Assembly: GCF_001715295.1 (NCBI RefSeq)
Contig: NZ_MDKB01000005.1
Span: 125,645-189,644 of the forward strand
Length of the DNA stretch: 64,000 nt
Direction: 5' to 3'
DNA from: Streptomyces griseus
Lineage (GTDB): Bacteria > Actinomycetota > Actinomycetes > Streptomycetales > Streptomycetaceae
Both the position numbers and the translations under genes were made by a program. The notes under the pieces are model-generated. The model was not told where the DNA came from, made no database searches, and saw only the letters and a list, made by a program, of their open reading frames with translations. Shown piece after piece: positions 1-8,055 of this stretch (its first letter is position 1; each line of letters opens with the position of its first letter).

Positions 1-635
1 CGGTCGCGTGGAGGACCTACTGGAACCGCATCGTCACCACGATGCGGTCCGTCCCCGGTCAGGGGTTCCGCTTCGACTTCGCGCCGAGCCGTGGCCGGGA
101 CGCCGTCCCCTGGACCGAGTGCTACCCCGGCGACGACGTCGTCGACATCATCGGTATGGACTCCTACGACCAGCCTCCCGCGAAGACGTTCGACGAGCAG
201 GTGAACGAGCCGTACGGGCTCCAGAAGCAGGCCGACTTCGCGGCGGAGCACGGCAAGCCGCTCTCCTTCCCGGAGTGGGGGCTGTTCCGCAACGGGGACA
301 ATCCCGAGTACATGCGCCGCATGCTCGAATGGTTCGAGCGGCACCGGCCGGTGTACCAGACGATCACGGACTACTGCCCGCACGGTGTCTGGCAGTGCGC
401 CGAGAACCCCGCGTCCTCGCGGGTGTTCCGCGAGATGCTGTCCCGGCAGCCGGGCACCGCCGATCCGGCCGGGCCCACGCCGGTGCCGAGCGAGTCGCCG
501 AAGCCCGAGAAGCCCACACCGACCGTTCCCGCCCCGGACACCGGCGGGCGCGAGTGGTGCGTCAGCCTGCCGCTGACCGACTGGTTCGGCCAGTGGCTCC
601 CCGACCGGGAGTTCTGCCTGCGCGACCAGCAGTGA
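1..635 (+). CDS. Secreted glycoside hydrolase, GH26-like (C-terminal part)
   Basis: The reading frame enters from the left edge and ends with TGA at 633-635, so only about the last 210 codons are present. The fold resembles GH26 (beta-mannanase/endoglucanase type): WTECYPGDDVVDIIGMDSYD, and LSFPEWGL, whose Glu fits the catalytic nucleophile on a late beta strand. After the catalytic part comes a Pro/Ser/Thr-rich linker (PVPSESPKPEKPTPTVPAP) and a short tail with two cysteines, typical of secreted Streptomyces carbohydrate-active enzymes. The signal peptide and the acid/base residue would lie outside the window. Family is fairly sure; substrate (mannan or another beta-glucan) cannot be told. 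Confidence 0.8.
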   Translation, partial: VAWRTYWNRIVTTMRSVPGQGFRFDFAPSRGRDAVPWTECYPGDDVVDIIGMDSYDQPPAKTFDEQVNEPYGLQKQADFAAEHGKPLSFPEWGLFRNGDNPEYMRRMLEWFERHRPVYQTITDYCPHGVWQCAENPASSRVFREMLSRQPGTADPAGPTPVPSESPKPEKPTPTVPAPDTGGREWCVSLPLTDWFGQWLPDREFCLRDQQ

Positions 636-1049
636 ACGACCGCCTGCGGGCAGCCGCCCGTGCGCGAGCGTTCCGCCCCGACCACCCGTGGAGGCCCCCG
701 GGGCCCTGACACGGGCTCCGGCCACCGAAACGGGCGGTCGGGGACGACGGGGCCCGGCGGGGGACCCTCGTACGGCTCCGCGACGGCCGGCGGCGCGGAG
801 CGGCCCGCGCCCGCGGCACCGGGCGGCTCCGTCGCGCGCGTCCTCGGCGTCGACGGGAGGACGGCCGCGCGGAGCGCCGCCGGGACGGGGACGCCGAGGA
901 CGGAACGCGACGGACCGGCCCCGGGGCCGGGGAATCCCCTCCTCCGCCGCCGGCACGGTCGTCGTCCACGGGCACGGACGGCCCGGGGCGGTGCGGGACT
1001 CGCCGGGGCCGGGCCGGGGAGCCACCAGGACGGCCCATAGGGTGGCCCC
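636..1049. other. Noncoding stretch between GH26-like gene and permease
   Basis: About 410 bases of extreme GC without a convincing gene. Open frames here on both strands are Arg/Pro/Gly-rich artefacts. The only feature I can support is the -10 hexamer immediately before the permease at its right end. Confidence 0.5.
1038..1043 (+). promoter_or_regulatory. -10 hexamer of probable leaderless promoter
   Basis: TAGGGT followed by exactly 6 nt and the ATG at 1050. TANNNT at this spacing is the usual actinobacterial leaderless arrangement, and there is no Shine-Dalgarno sequence. It supports the chosen start of the permease. No good -35 is visible. Confidence 0.6.
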
Positions 1050-2153
1050 ATGTCTGCTCCGCTGAGTACCGCCAGAACCCGCGCCGCCCTCCGCGCTTCG
1101 GCGCGTATATCGGGTGAGACGCTGCTCGTCCTCGCCCTGGCCGCGGTGGCCCTGTGGGTACTGGGCCGCATGTGGTCGGTCGTCTGGCCCCTCGTGATCG
1201 GGCTGCTGCTCACCACACTGACCTGGCCCCTGACGCGTTACCTGCGGCGGCACGGGTGGTCCCCCGCCCTCGCGGCCTCTGCCGTGACCGTGCTGTTCCT
1301 CCTGGTGACCGCAGGAGTGGTGGCGCTCATCGCCGTGCCGGTGGCCTCGCAGTCCGGCGAACTGGCCGACGGCGTGGTCGAGGGGATCCAGAGGCTGCGG
1401 GAATGGGCCTCCGGTCCGCCGCTGAACATCGGCGACGACCAGATCACCGGCGCCTTCGACTCCGCGACCGCCCGCGTCCAGGACAGTGCCGGCAGCCTGG
1501 TGACCACCGCCGTCTCGGGCGTGAGCACCGTGGTGGACGGTGTGGTCACGGCCGTCCTGGCGGTCTTCCTGATGTTCTTCTTCCTCAAGGACGGTCCCCG
1601 GTTCCTGCCGTGGCTCGGACGCCAGCTCCCCGGACGGCTCGCCACCGACGTCCCGACCGTGGCCGCGCGCGGCTGGGAGACCCTGGGCGAGTTCGTGCGT
1701 TCACAGGCGTACGTCGGCCTGCTCGACGCCGTGCTCATCGGCATCGGCCTGTGGATCGTGGGGGTGCCGCTGGTCCTTCCGCTGGCGGTGCTGACCTTCG
1801 TGGCCGCGTTCGTGCCGATCGTGGGTGCCCTGTTCGCGGGCTTCGTCGCGGTCCTCATCGCCCTGGTGTCCAACGGCCCGGCGGACGCCCTGATCGTGCT
1901 GGCGATCATCGTCGCGGTGCAGCAGCTCGAGGGGAACGTGTTCCAGCCGATGATCCAGAGCCGCGGGCTCGGCCTGCACGCCGCGGTGGTCCTGCTGGCC
2001 GTGACGCTGGGCGGCAGCCTGGCCGGGATCGTGGGCAGCCTGCTCGCCGTCCCCGTCGCCGCGCTGATCGGCGTGGTCTGGAACTACCTGCGCGAGCAGC
2101 TGGCCGAACCTCGTGAGGCGCAGCCCCGGGAGCCGGCCGGCACACCGTCCTGA
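1050..2153 (+). CDS. AI-2E family transporter (PerM/YdiK-type permease)
   Basis: A 367-residue integral membrane protein with the family pattern: two N-terminal helices (about 25-65), a third at about 75-100, an amphipathic extracytoplasmic stretch (about 105-165), then a cluster of helices from 170 to 350. The motif LMFFFLKDGPRFLPWL after the fourth helix and the glycine-rich helices near the C terminus (LEGNVFQPMIQSRGLGLH) are typical. The family was named for autoinducer-2 export, but members also include Na+/H+ antiporters, so the substrate is open. It stands alone, probably transcribed as a leaderless mRNA from its own promoter. Confidence 0.85.
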   Translation: MSAPLSTARTRAALRASARISGETLLVLALAAVALWVLGRMWSVVWPLVIGLLLTTLTWPLTRYLRRHGWSPALAASAVTVLFLLVTAGVVALIAVPVASQSGELADGVVEGIQRLREWASGPPLNIGDDQITGAFDSATARVQDSAGSLVTTAVSGVSTVVDGVVTAVLAVFLMFFFLKDGPRFLPWLGRQLPGRLATDVPTVAARGWETLGEFVRSQAYVGLLDAVLIGIGLWIVGVPLVLPLAVLTFVAAFVPIVGALFAGFVAVLIALVSNGPADALIVLAIIVAVQQLEGNVFQPMIQSRGLGLHAAVVLLAVTLGGSLAGIVGSLLAVPVAALIGVVWNYLREQLAEPREAQPREPAGTPS

Positions 2154-2188
2154 CGGATCCGCCGTCCCGCCGTGGGCGTTCCGGCAGT

Positions 2189-3610
2189 TCACCACCCCGT
2201 CCACAGCAGATGGTTGATCAGCAGGGCGACCACCGCGTGGGCGGCGAGCCAGCCCCTCCGGTCCCCGGCGGGCAGGAGCGCTGCGGCGGGCAGGAGCCAG
2301 ACCGTGAAGGGCAACCAGATGCGTTCCGTCTCGGCCTTGCTCATGCCGGAGAGGTCGGCGACCAGGAGGGCCAGGAGGGCGGCCAGGACGAGGACCGCCA
2401 GCCGCTGCGCACCGGCGGCGGAGCCCCGGCCCACCGCGCGCAGGGCCGCGGGGGCGATGGCGCCCGCCCGGCGCAGTCCGGCCACGGTGCCGAGGCCCAC
2501 GGCGAGGGTGGTGCACGCGAGGTTCGCCCAGATCCAGTAGGAGTACGGGCGGACCCCGCCCGCCCCCTGGTAGTAGCGTTCCACCAGCTGCCGGTACCCC
2601 TCCCACCAGTCGAAGCCCGCCAGGGTGAAGGCCGCGGGGGCCACCAGCGCGCCGAGGAGGAGGGCCGGGACCGGGCGGGCCGTCCGGGCGAGGACGAGGA
2701 CCGCGAGCAGGGGTACGGCGATGAGCGTCAGACCGTAGCTGAGGTAGCAGGTCACCCCGAACAGCAGGCCGGAACCGAGCGCGGCGGCTGCCGGGAACCG
2801 TGTCCTGCGGGTCGCGGCGAGGGCCAGCAGGGCGACGGACCACGCCGCGACGGCGGCGAAGTAACCGTCGGCCGAGGTGCCGGTCCACACGGCGAGGGGG
2901 GCGAGGACGAGGAAGGGCGCGGCGCGGCGCGCGAGGCCTTCGTCCGTCAGCGCGCGCAGGGTGATCAGGACGGCGACCGCCGCGGACCCGCCGAGCACGA
3001 TGCACCAGACACCTGCCCAGGCGCCGCCCGCCAGCCCGGCCCGGTCGAGGCCGACGAAGGTGAGCGTGGCGCCCGGCGGATGCCCGGCGACGTGGGTCGG
3101 CCAGTTGCCGGGCGGCCCGATGACGATGTGGTCGGTGAAGCCGCGCAGGGCGGCCCCGATGTCGTCGAAGCGGTCGATCGCGCGGAGGTACTCGTGCTCG
3201 GTGGTCAGCCTGCGCGCGATGCCCCGGTGCCAGCCGTCGGCCATCGCCAGGGAGAAGATCCAGGCGAGGGACGCCGCCCAGCCGGTGAGCAGCAGGCGCC
3301 GCCAGGGGAGCCGGTCGGCGAGCGCGGGCCCGTAGGCGATCACGGCGGCAGCCACGGCCACCGCGGCCGGGGTGCCGGGGCCGAGGTGCGGGTCCCAGGT
3401 GGCCAGGAGAGGAGGCCAGCGCACCCGCAGGCTGCCGTTCGCGTTCTCGATCATCCACCCGGCGAGAACGGCCACGGCCACGAGCAGGACGCCTCCCGCG
3501 GCGGCGGCCAGGTCCGGGCGCCGTCCCCGGGGGGCCATCGGTCGGCTGGGGGCCGCGGGACCGGACTGCCCGCCCGGTCGGGTGCGTTCGCTGCGCTGCT
3601 CCGTCGTCAC
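2189..3610 (-). CDS. Multi-pass membrane glycosyltransferase-like protein (GT-C type)
   Basis: 473 residues, GTG start. A cytoplasmic N terminus (about 30 residues) precedes roughly ten membrane helices. The first loop after helix 3 carries charged segments (RAIDRFDDIG, GPPGNWPTHVAGHPPG) like the acidic first loop of GT-C polyprenyl-phosphate-dependent mannosyl/arabinosyltransferases. This fits a transferase using a lipid-linked sugar at the outer face of the membrane. It lies 222 bases from the GT2/DUF2064/methyltransferase operon on the same strand, so a shared role in a surface glycan or glycolipid is likely. The start is fixed by a TAGCGT hexamer 6 nt upstream. Donor and acceptor are unknown. 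Confidence 0.65.
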   Translation of the reverse strand: MTTEQRSERTRPGGQSGPAAPSRPMAPRGRRPDLAAAAGGVLLVAVAVLAGWMIENANGSLRVRWPPLLATWDPHLGPGTPAAVAVAAAVIAYGPALADRLPWRRLLLTGWAASLAWIFSLAMADGWHRGIARRLTTEHEYLRAIDRFDDIGAALRGFTDHIVIGPPGNWPTHVAGHPPGATLTFVGLDRAGLAGGAWAGVWCIVLGGSAAVAVLITLRALTDEGLARRAAPFLVLAPLAVWTGTSADGYFAAVAAWSVALLALAATRRTRFPAAAALGSGLLFGVTCYLSYGLTLIAVPLLAVLVLARTARPVPALLLGALVAPAAFTLAGFDWWEGYRQLVERYYQGAGGVRPYSYWIWANLACTTLAVGLGTVAGLRRAGAIAPAALRAVGRGSAAGAQRLAVLVLAALLALLVADLSGMSKAETERIWLPFTVWLLPAAALLPAGDRRGWLAAHAVVALLINHLLWTGW

Positions 3611-3616
3611 GCGGGC

Positions 3617-3622
3617 ACGCTA
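3617..3622 (-). promoter_or_regulatory. -10 hexamer of probable leaderless promoter
   Basis: On the minus strand TAGCGT lies 6 nt before the GTG at 3610. No ribosome binding site is present, so a leaderless transcript is likely and the membrane glycosyltransferase is probably transcribed separately from the operon to its right. Confidence 0.55.
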
Positions 3623-3832
3623 CGCACACGGAAGGCGCGGCGGGCGGTGCGACGCAGGCGCGTCACACAACCGTCAGATCCGGCGATGTGGCACTCCGGA
3701 CCGAGCGCCGTGACGGCCCTGCGGACGGGCCCGGTGCGGCGCTCGGGACCGGTTGGAGCGGCGCGGGTGCCGGCCTGCCCGTCCGGCCGGCTCCCGCGGG
3801 TGCGATTCCACCCCCATCGCGGGGCCGGAGCG

Positions 3833-4609
3833 CTACGAGCCGGCGAGCGGGAGGTCGCCCGACAGGTTCCTCGGCGACCGGCTGCCGATCACGGCGCCGC
3901 TCTTGGCCGCGTCGGCGCTCCGGCTCGTGGCGGGGTCCGAGCGGGCCCGGCGCAGGGCCACGAAGGGGCGGCCGTCCGCCTCCCACCGACCGGCGGGCCG
4001 CCAGCCGCTCGCCCGCGCGTACCGGAGCAGCGCGGGGGCGCCGACCCGGGCCCAGGGGAAGTGGCCGGGGGCCGGGCCGCGGCCGTCGTCGAGCTGGACC
4101 CGGACCCGCTCGTCGACGTCCTGCGGCGCGGTCTCGACCACGAGCAGGCCGCCCGGGGCCAGCAGGGCGGCGGTCCGGCGGAGCAGGGCCCTGGGGTCGC
4201 CGCCGATGCCGATGTTGCCGTCGATGAGCAGGGCGGTGCCCCAGCGGCCCTCTCCGGGCAGCGGTTCGAAGACGCTGCGGCGCAGCGCGGAACCGCCCGA
4301 CCGCTGGGTGTGCTCGACGGCCGCCTGACTGACGTCGATGCCCAGGGCGCGGTGTCCGCGGGCGGCGAGTGCCGCGACGAGCCGGCCGGGGCCGCATCCT
4401 ATGTCGATGACCGGTCCTTCGCAGCGGCGCAGGGCCGACAGATCCGCGGCGTCGGCACCCGCGCACCAGCGTTCGACGTCCAGCGGCAGCAACCGGCCGT
4501 CGGTGCGGCGCAGGAAGAGCGGGCCGCGGCCGTTGCGCAGCGCGTCGGCGTACGGGTCGCCGGTCCAGGAGGGGACGCCGGGGCCCGGGGGCGGGAGTGT
4601 CGTGCTCAT
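3833..4609 (-). CDS. Class I SAM-dependent methyltransferase
   Basis: 258 residues. The SAM-binding motif I is VIDIGCGPGRLVAALAARG (residues about 66-84), followed by the acidic end of strand 2 (LGIDVS) and a motif like LLIDGNIGIGGDP (post-I/II region). The ATG at 4609 overlaps the stop of the upstream DUF2064 gene by ATGA, so translation is coupled. Third gene of GT2 - DUF2064 - methyltransferase. Small-molecule or sugar methylation is likely, but the acceptor cannot be read from the sequence. The last 40 residues are low-complexity and may be disordered. Confidence 0.8.
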   Translation of the reverse strand: MSTTLPPPGPGVPSWTGDPYADALRNGRGPLFLRRTDGRLLPLDVERWCAGADAADLSALRRCEGPVIDIGCGPGRLVAALAARGHRALGIDVSQAAVEHTQRSGGSALRRSVFEPLPGEGRWGTALLIDGNIGIGGDPRALLRRTAALLAPGGLLVVETAPQDVDERVRVQLDDGRGPAPGHFPWARVGAPALLRYARASGWRPAGRWEADGRPFVALRRARSDPATSRSADAAKSGAVIGSRSPRNLSGDLPLAGS

Positions 4610-5265
4610 CGGACCGCCTTTTGAGGGGTCAGCCGGGCCAAGGTCGCCGCGAACCGGCCGTACGGCGCCTCCGCCGCCACCTCGGCCGCGTCGAGCGCGG
4701 TGTCCACGTCGCGCAGCGGAGGGAGGTCGCGCACGGTGAGCCCGGCATCGGTCAGACGCGCCCTCTGGAGGCGGCCCGTCCGCGGGAGGGACATCGGGAC
4801 ACCGCGTACGAGAGCGGGGTCCGGCACAGCCATGCCGAGGGCCCAGAAGCCGCCGTCCTCGGCGGGTCCGAACCAGGCGCCGCCGTCCTCCCAGGCGCCC
4901 GGGGCGAGCGCGGGCGCCAGATGGGCGGCGGAGAGCTGAGGGGTGTCCATGCCGATGAGCAGAGCGGGGCCGGCGCAGGATCCGAGTGCCACCGCGATGC
5001 GTTCGTCGAGGGTGCCTTCGCACTGCGGACGCACCTCGATGCCCGGCGGCAGCCACGGTCCGGGCCGCCCGTCCAGGACGACGACGCGGCGCCGGGCGGG
5101 CAGGGTGAGCACGGTCCGCAGGGTGTCCTCGAGGGCGGCGGCGGCGATCTCGGCGGCCTCGTCCGGGCGGAAGGGCGGTGTGAGCCGGGTCTTGACCCGG
5201 CCGGGCACCGGTTCCTTGGCGATGACGAGCAGCGTCGTCGGCCCGGTGGCCGGGGCGCCGCTCAC
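4606..5265 (-). CDS. DUF2064 (TIGR04282-type) nucleotidyl/glycosyltransferase-like protein
   Basis: 219 residues with the family signature near the N terminus (AKEPVPGRVKTRLTP) and the later motifs GMDTPQL and AEDGGFWALG. The fold is GT-A-like, related to CofC/nucleotidyltransferases. Database names often link this family to arsenosugars; nothing here supports that, since no arsM or radical-SAM partner is present. ATGA overlaps on both sides (with GT2 upstream and the methyltransferase downstream) show a tightly coupled three-gene operon. A role in activating or transferring a sugar for the GT2 is plausible but unproven. Confidence 0.75.
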   Translation of the reverse strand: MSGAPATGPTTLLVIAKEPVPGRVKTRLTPPFRPDEAAEIAAAALEDTLRTVLTLPARRRVVVLDGRPGPWLPPGIEVRPQCEGTLDERIAVALGSCAGPALLIGMDTPQLSAAHLAPALAPGAWEDGGAWFGPAEDGGFWALGMAVPDPALVRGVPMSLPRTGRLQRARLTDAGLTVRDLPPLRDVDTALDAAEVAAEAPYGRFAATLARLTPQKAVR

Positions 5266-5993
5266 CGGGCGGCCCGCGACGGGGCGGTGCCCGCCGGCCG
5301 CTGCGGCGGCTGCCGCAGCACGGCCCGCATGTCGCGCACCGCGTGCCAGGTGCCCCGCCAGGTGCCGGTGACCTTGGATTTCCCGGTACGCGGGCGGTAC
5401 GGCACATCGGTCTCGGTGACGCGCAGTCCGGCGTCGGAGGCGCGGACCACCATCTGCAGCGGGTATCCGCTGCGGCGGTCGGTGAGGTCCAGGGCGAGCA
5501 GCATGTCCCGGCGCGCGGCCCGCATCGGCCCGAGGTCGTGCAGCCGCAGGCCGGTGCGGGCGCGGAGCATCCGGGCGAGGGCGATGTTGCCCGCGCGGGC
5601 GTGCGGCGGCCAGGCACCGCGGCCCTCGGGGCGGCGGCGGCCGAGGAGCAGGTCGCTCTCCCCCGCCGCGACACGGCGGACGAGGCCGGGCAGCAGAGCC
5701 GGGTCGAGGGAGCCGTCGCAGTCGCAGAAACAGACGTACTCCGTCTCGGCGGCGAGCAGTCCCGCGTGGCAGGCGGCGCCGAAACCGCGCCGCGGTTCGT
5801 GCACCACGGTCGCCCCGAGCGAGCGCGCGAGCTCCGCCGACCCGTCGGTGGAGCCGTTGTCGACGACGATGGCACGCCAGCCGTCCGGGACGCGGGCCAG
5901 CACCTGGGGCAGGGCGGCTGCCTCGTCGAGACAGGGCAGGACGACGTCGGCGTGGACGGGGACATGGGGAACAGCCGGTGAGAAGTCGGTCAC
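5262..5993 (-). CDS. Family 2 glycosyltransferase
   Basis: About 243 residues. GT-A features are clear: VVLPCLDEAAAL at the start of the domain, IVVDNGSTDGSAELA for nucleotide binding, and FCDCDGSLDP as the DXD metal site. It resembles polyprenol-phosphate sugar synthases but lacks C-terminal membrane helices, so it is probably peripheral. Three GTG codons could start it (6014, 6002, 5993); I choose 5993 because TAGGGT lies 7 nt upstream and no ribosome binding site exists. First gene of the operon with DUF2064 and the methyltransferase, divergent from the response regulator. Confidence 0.82.
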   Translation of the reverse strand: MTDFSPAVPHVPVHADVVLPCLDEAAALPQVLARVPDGWRAIVVDNGSTDGSAELARSLGATVVHEPRRGFGAACHAGLLAAETEYVCFCDCDGSLDPALLPGLVRRVAAGESDLLLGRRRPEGRGAWPPHARAGNIALARMLRARTGLRLHDLGPMRAARRDMLLALDLTDRRSGYPLQMVVRASDAGLRVTETDVPYRPRTGKSKVTGTWRGTWHAVRDMRAVLRQPPQRPAGTAPSRAAR

Positions 5994-6000
5994 ACGGTTC

Positions 6001-6006
6001 ACCCTA
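6001..6006 (-). promoter_or_regulatory. -10 hexamer for the GT2 operon
   Basis: TAGGGT on the minus strand, 7 nt before the GTG at 5993. The 120-base divergent gap also has to hold the promoter of the response regulator at 6117, so both operons may be controlled together. Confidence 0.5.
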
Positions 6007-6116
6007 CGGAGCACAAACGGGCATTTCGGGCTTCAGGTTCTTACGAAACATGGACGTCGGCCGGGTGGCGGCCCACCGCCGCTCCGCCCCGCCGTGCGAG
6101 GTGCCACAGTGTCCGC

Positions 6117-6878
6117 ATGCAGAACATTCCGGTCCCGCCGGGCCCCGAGCCGCGCCCCGGTCCGGGTGACGGCGTGCCGCAGGGACGCATCCTCCTCGTG
6201 GACGACGACCCGACGGTCGCGGAGGTGGCCACCGGGTACCTGGAGCGTGCCGGCTACGCCGTCGACCGGGCGGACGACGGTCCCGGGGCCCTGGCGCGGT
6301 TCGCCGGCCGGCGGCCGGACCTGGTGGTGCTCGACCTGATGCTGCCGGGCATGGACGGCTTCGAGGTCTGCCGCCGGATGCGCGCGTACGGACCGGTGCC
6401 GGTCATCATGCTGACGGCGCGGGGCGACGAGGACGACCGCATCCTCGGTCTGGAGACGGGCGCGGACGACTACGTCACCAAACCGTTCAGCCCGCGTGAA
6501 CTCGTGCTGCGCGTCGGTTCCGTCCTGCGCCGCGGCCGGGACAGGGCGCAGCACTCCCCCGCCGTGCTGAGCGGCGCCGGACTGGTCCTCGACCCGGTGG
6601 CCCGCCGGGCGACCCGGGAGGGACGTGAACTCGATCTGACGCTGCGCGAGTTCGACCTGCTGGCATTCTTCCTGGCCCATCCGGGACAGGCCTTCGGCCG
6701 CGAGGAGCTGATGCGGGAGGTGTGGGGCTGGGACTTCGGGGACCTGTCGACGGTGACCGTCCACGTACGCCGCCTGCGCGGCAAGGTCGAGGCGGACCCG
6801 GCGCGCCCCGGCCTCATCCGGACGGTGTGGGGGGTGGGCTACCGCCTGGACCTGCCCGACGTCACCACGGGGAGCTGA
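6117..6878 (+). CDS. OmpR/PhoB-family response regulator
   Basis: 253 residues. Receiver domain (about 24-135): acidic pair D30/D31, phosphoacceptor D73 in VVLDLMLPGMDG, T100 and K122 (YVTKPFSPREL). A winged-helix DNA-binding domain follows (about 150-245) with ELDLTLREFDLLAFF and the recognition region STVTVHVRRLRGKVE. A 23-residue Pro-rich N-terminal extension precedes the receiver; no ribosome binding site is obvious, so a shorter start is possible. It is followed after 5 bases by its kinase. Confidence 0.93.
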   Translation: MQNIPVPPGPEPRPGPGDGVPQGRILLVDDDPTVAEVATGYLERAGYAVDRADDGPGALARFAGRRPDLVVLDLMLPGMDGFEVCRRMRAYGPVPVIMLTARGDEDDRILGLETGADDYVTKPFSPRELVLRVGSVLRRGRDRAQHSPAVLSGAGLVLDPVARRATREGRELDLTLREFDLLAFFLAHPGQAFGREELMREVWGWDFGDLSTVTVHVRRLRGKVEADPARPGLIRTVWGVGYRLDLPDVTTGS

Positions 6879-6883
6879 CCGCC

Positions 6884-7996
6884 GTGTCCGACACCCTGCT
6901 CATCGCTCTCCTGGCGTTCCTCGGAGCCGCCGCCGCCGGAGTGCTCGGTGCTCTCGCCCTGCGGCTGCTGCGGCACCGCTCCCTCGTCGTGTCGGTGGCG
7001 GTCGTCGCCGCGGTGGCCGTGACGGCCATGCTGGCGGGGACCCTGACCGTGGCCTGGGCGATGTTCCTCTCGCCGCACGACCTGTCCGTCGTGACGACCG
7101 TGGTGGCCATGGCCGCCGTGGTGTCCCTCGTGACCGCGCTGGTTCTGGGCCGGTGGGTGGCCGCCGGGAGCCGGGACCTGGCGGCGGCGGCCCGTTCCTT
7201 CGGTGACGGCGGCACGTTCGCGGCCCCCGAGGGCCAGGTGGCCGCCGAACTGGCGACGCTGACAAGGGAACTGGCGGCCACCAGCGCCAAGCTCGAGGGC
7301 TCCCGGGAACGGGAGCGCGCGCTGGAGGCGTCCCGCCGCGAGCTCGTCGCCTGGATCTCGCACGACCTGCGGACCCCGCTGACGGGGCTGCGCGCGATGT
7401 CCGAGGCGCTGGAGGACGGGATGGCCGCCGACGCCGGCCGCTACCTGCGGCAGATCCGTACCGAGGTGGAGCGGATGAACGACATGGTGGGCGATCTCTT
7501 CGAGCTCTCGCGGATCCACGCGGGCTCGCTCACCCTGGCCCCCACCCGGATCTCGGTCGAGGACCTGGTCGGGGACGCCCTGGCCGGTGCGCACCCGCTC
7601 GCCCGCGCACACGGGGTCCGGCTCGTCGGCGACCGGATCGACGCGGTGCCCGTCGAGGTCGACGGCAAGGAGATGAGCCGGGTCCTGGGCAATCTGCTGA
7701 TCAACGCGATCCGCCGCACGCCCGCCGACGGTACGGTCGCGGTGGCCGCGCAGCGCTCGCAGGGCGGCGTCGTGCTCTCGGTGACCGACGGCTGCGGCGG
7801 GATCCCCGAGGAGGACCTCACCCGGGTGTTCGACACGGGATGGCGGGGCAGCCATGCGCGTACTCCCCCGGCGGGCGCGGGCCTCGGGCTCGCCATCGTC
7901 CGGGGGATCGTCGAGGCCCACGCGGGCACGGCGGGCGTACGGAACGTGACGGGCGGCTGCTGCTTCGAGGTCACCCTTCCCGCGGCGCGCGGCTGA
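6884..7996 (+). CDS. Membrane sensor histidine kinase
   Basis: 370 residues from the GTG at 6884, which has GGGGAG about 9 nt upstream. Two long hydrophobic stretches (about 4-30 and 34-90) form the membrane part with almost no extracytoplasmic domain, so it probably senses something in the membrane or takes its signal from a partner. HAMP-like linker about 88-140, H-box VAWISHDLRTPLTGLRAMS with phosphorylated H160, N-box LLINAIRR, G-boxes TDGCGGIPEED and GAGLGLAIVRGIV. Cognate regulator is the gene just upstream. The last bases of the gene are copied 44 bases downstream (see repeat). Confidence 0.92.
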   Translation: MSDTLLIALLAFLGAAAAGVLGALALRLLRHRSLVVSVAVVAAVAVTAMLAGTLTVAWAMFLSPHDLSVVTTVVAMAAVVSLVTALVLGRWVAAGSRDLAAAARSFGDGGTFAAPEGQVAAELATLTRELAATSAKLEGSRERERALEASRRELVAWISHDLRTPLTGLRAMSEALEDGMAADAGRYLRQIRTEVERMNDMVGDLFELSRIHAGSLTLAPTRISVEDLVGDALAGAHPLARAHGVRLVGDRIDAVPVEVDGKEMSRVLGNLLINAIRRTPADGTVAVAAQRSQGGVVLSVTDGCGGIPEEDLTRVFDTGWRGSHARTPPAGAGLGLAIVRGIVEAHAGTAGVRNVTGGCCFEVTLPAARG

Positions 7997-8047
7997 GGGC
8001 GGCGCACGGCGGCGTCCTCCTTCCCGCGGCGCGCGGCCGAGGGCGGC
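7975..8047 (+). repeat. 29-bp near-perfect direct repeat covering the kinase stop codon
   Basis: Bases 7975-8003 recur at 8019-8047 with one mismatch. The first copy contains the kinase stop codon TGA; in the second copy the same position reads CGA. It looks like a small duplication of the 3' end of the kinase gene in the gap before the convergent epimerase gene. Confidence 0.75.
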
Positions 8048-8055
8048 CCGGCCCG

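Noticed and set aside
2210..4624. Long plus-strand frame of 804 codons opposite the GT-C and methyltransferase genes
   Set aside because: Composed of Gly/Arg/Glu/Pro repeats with no family motif; the opposite strand carries recognisable proteins and promoters. Mirror frame from high GC.
4606..5265. Arsenosugar biosynthesis role for the DUF2064 protein
   Set aside because: The label comes from family naming; no arsenic methyltransferase or radical-SAM partner is present.
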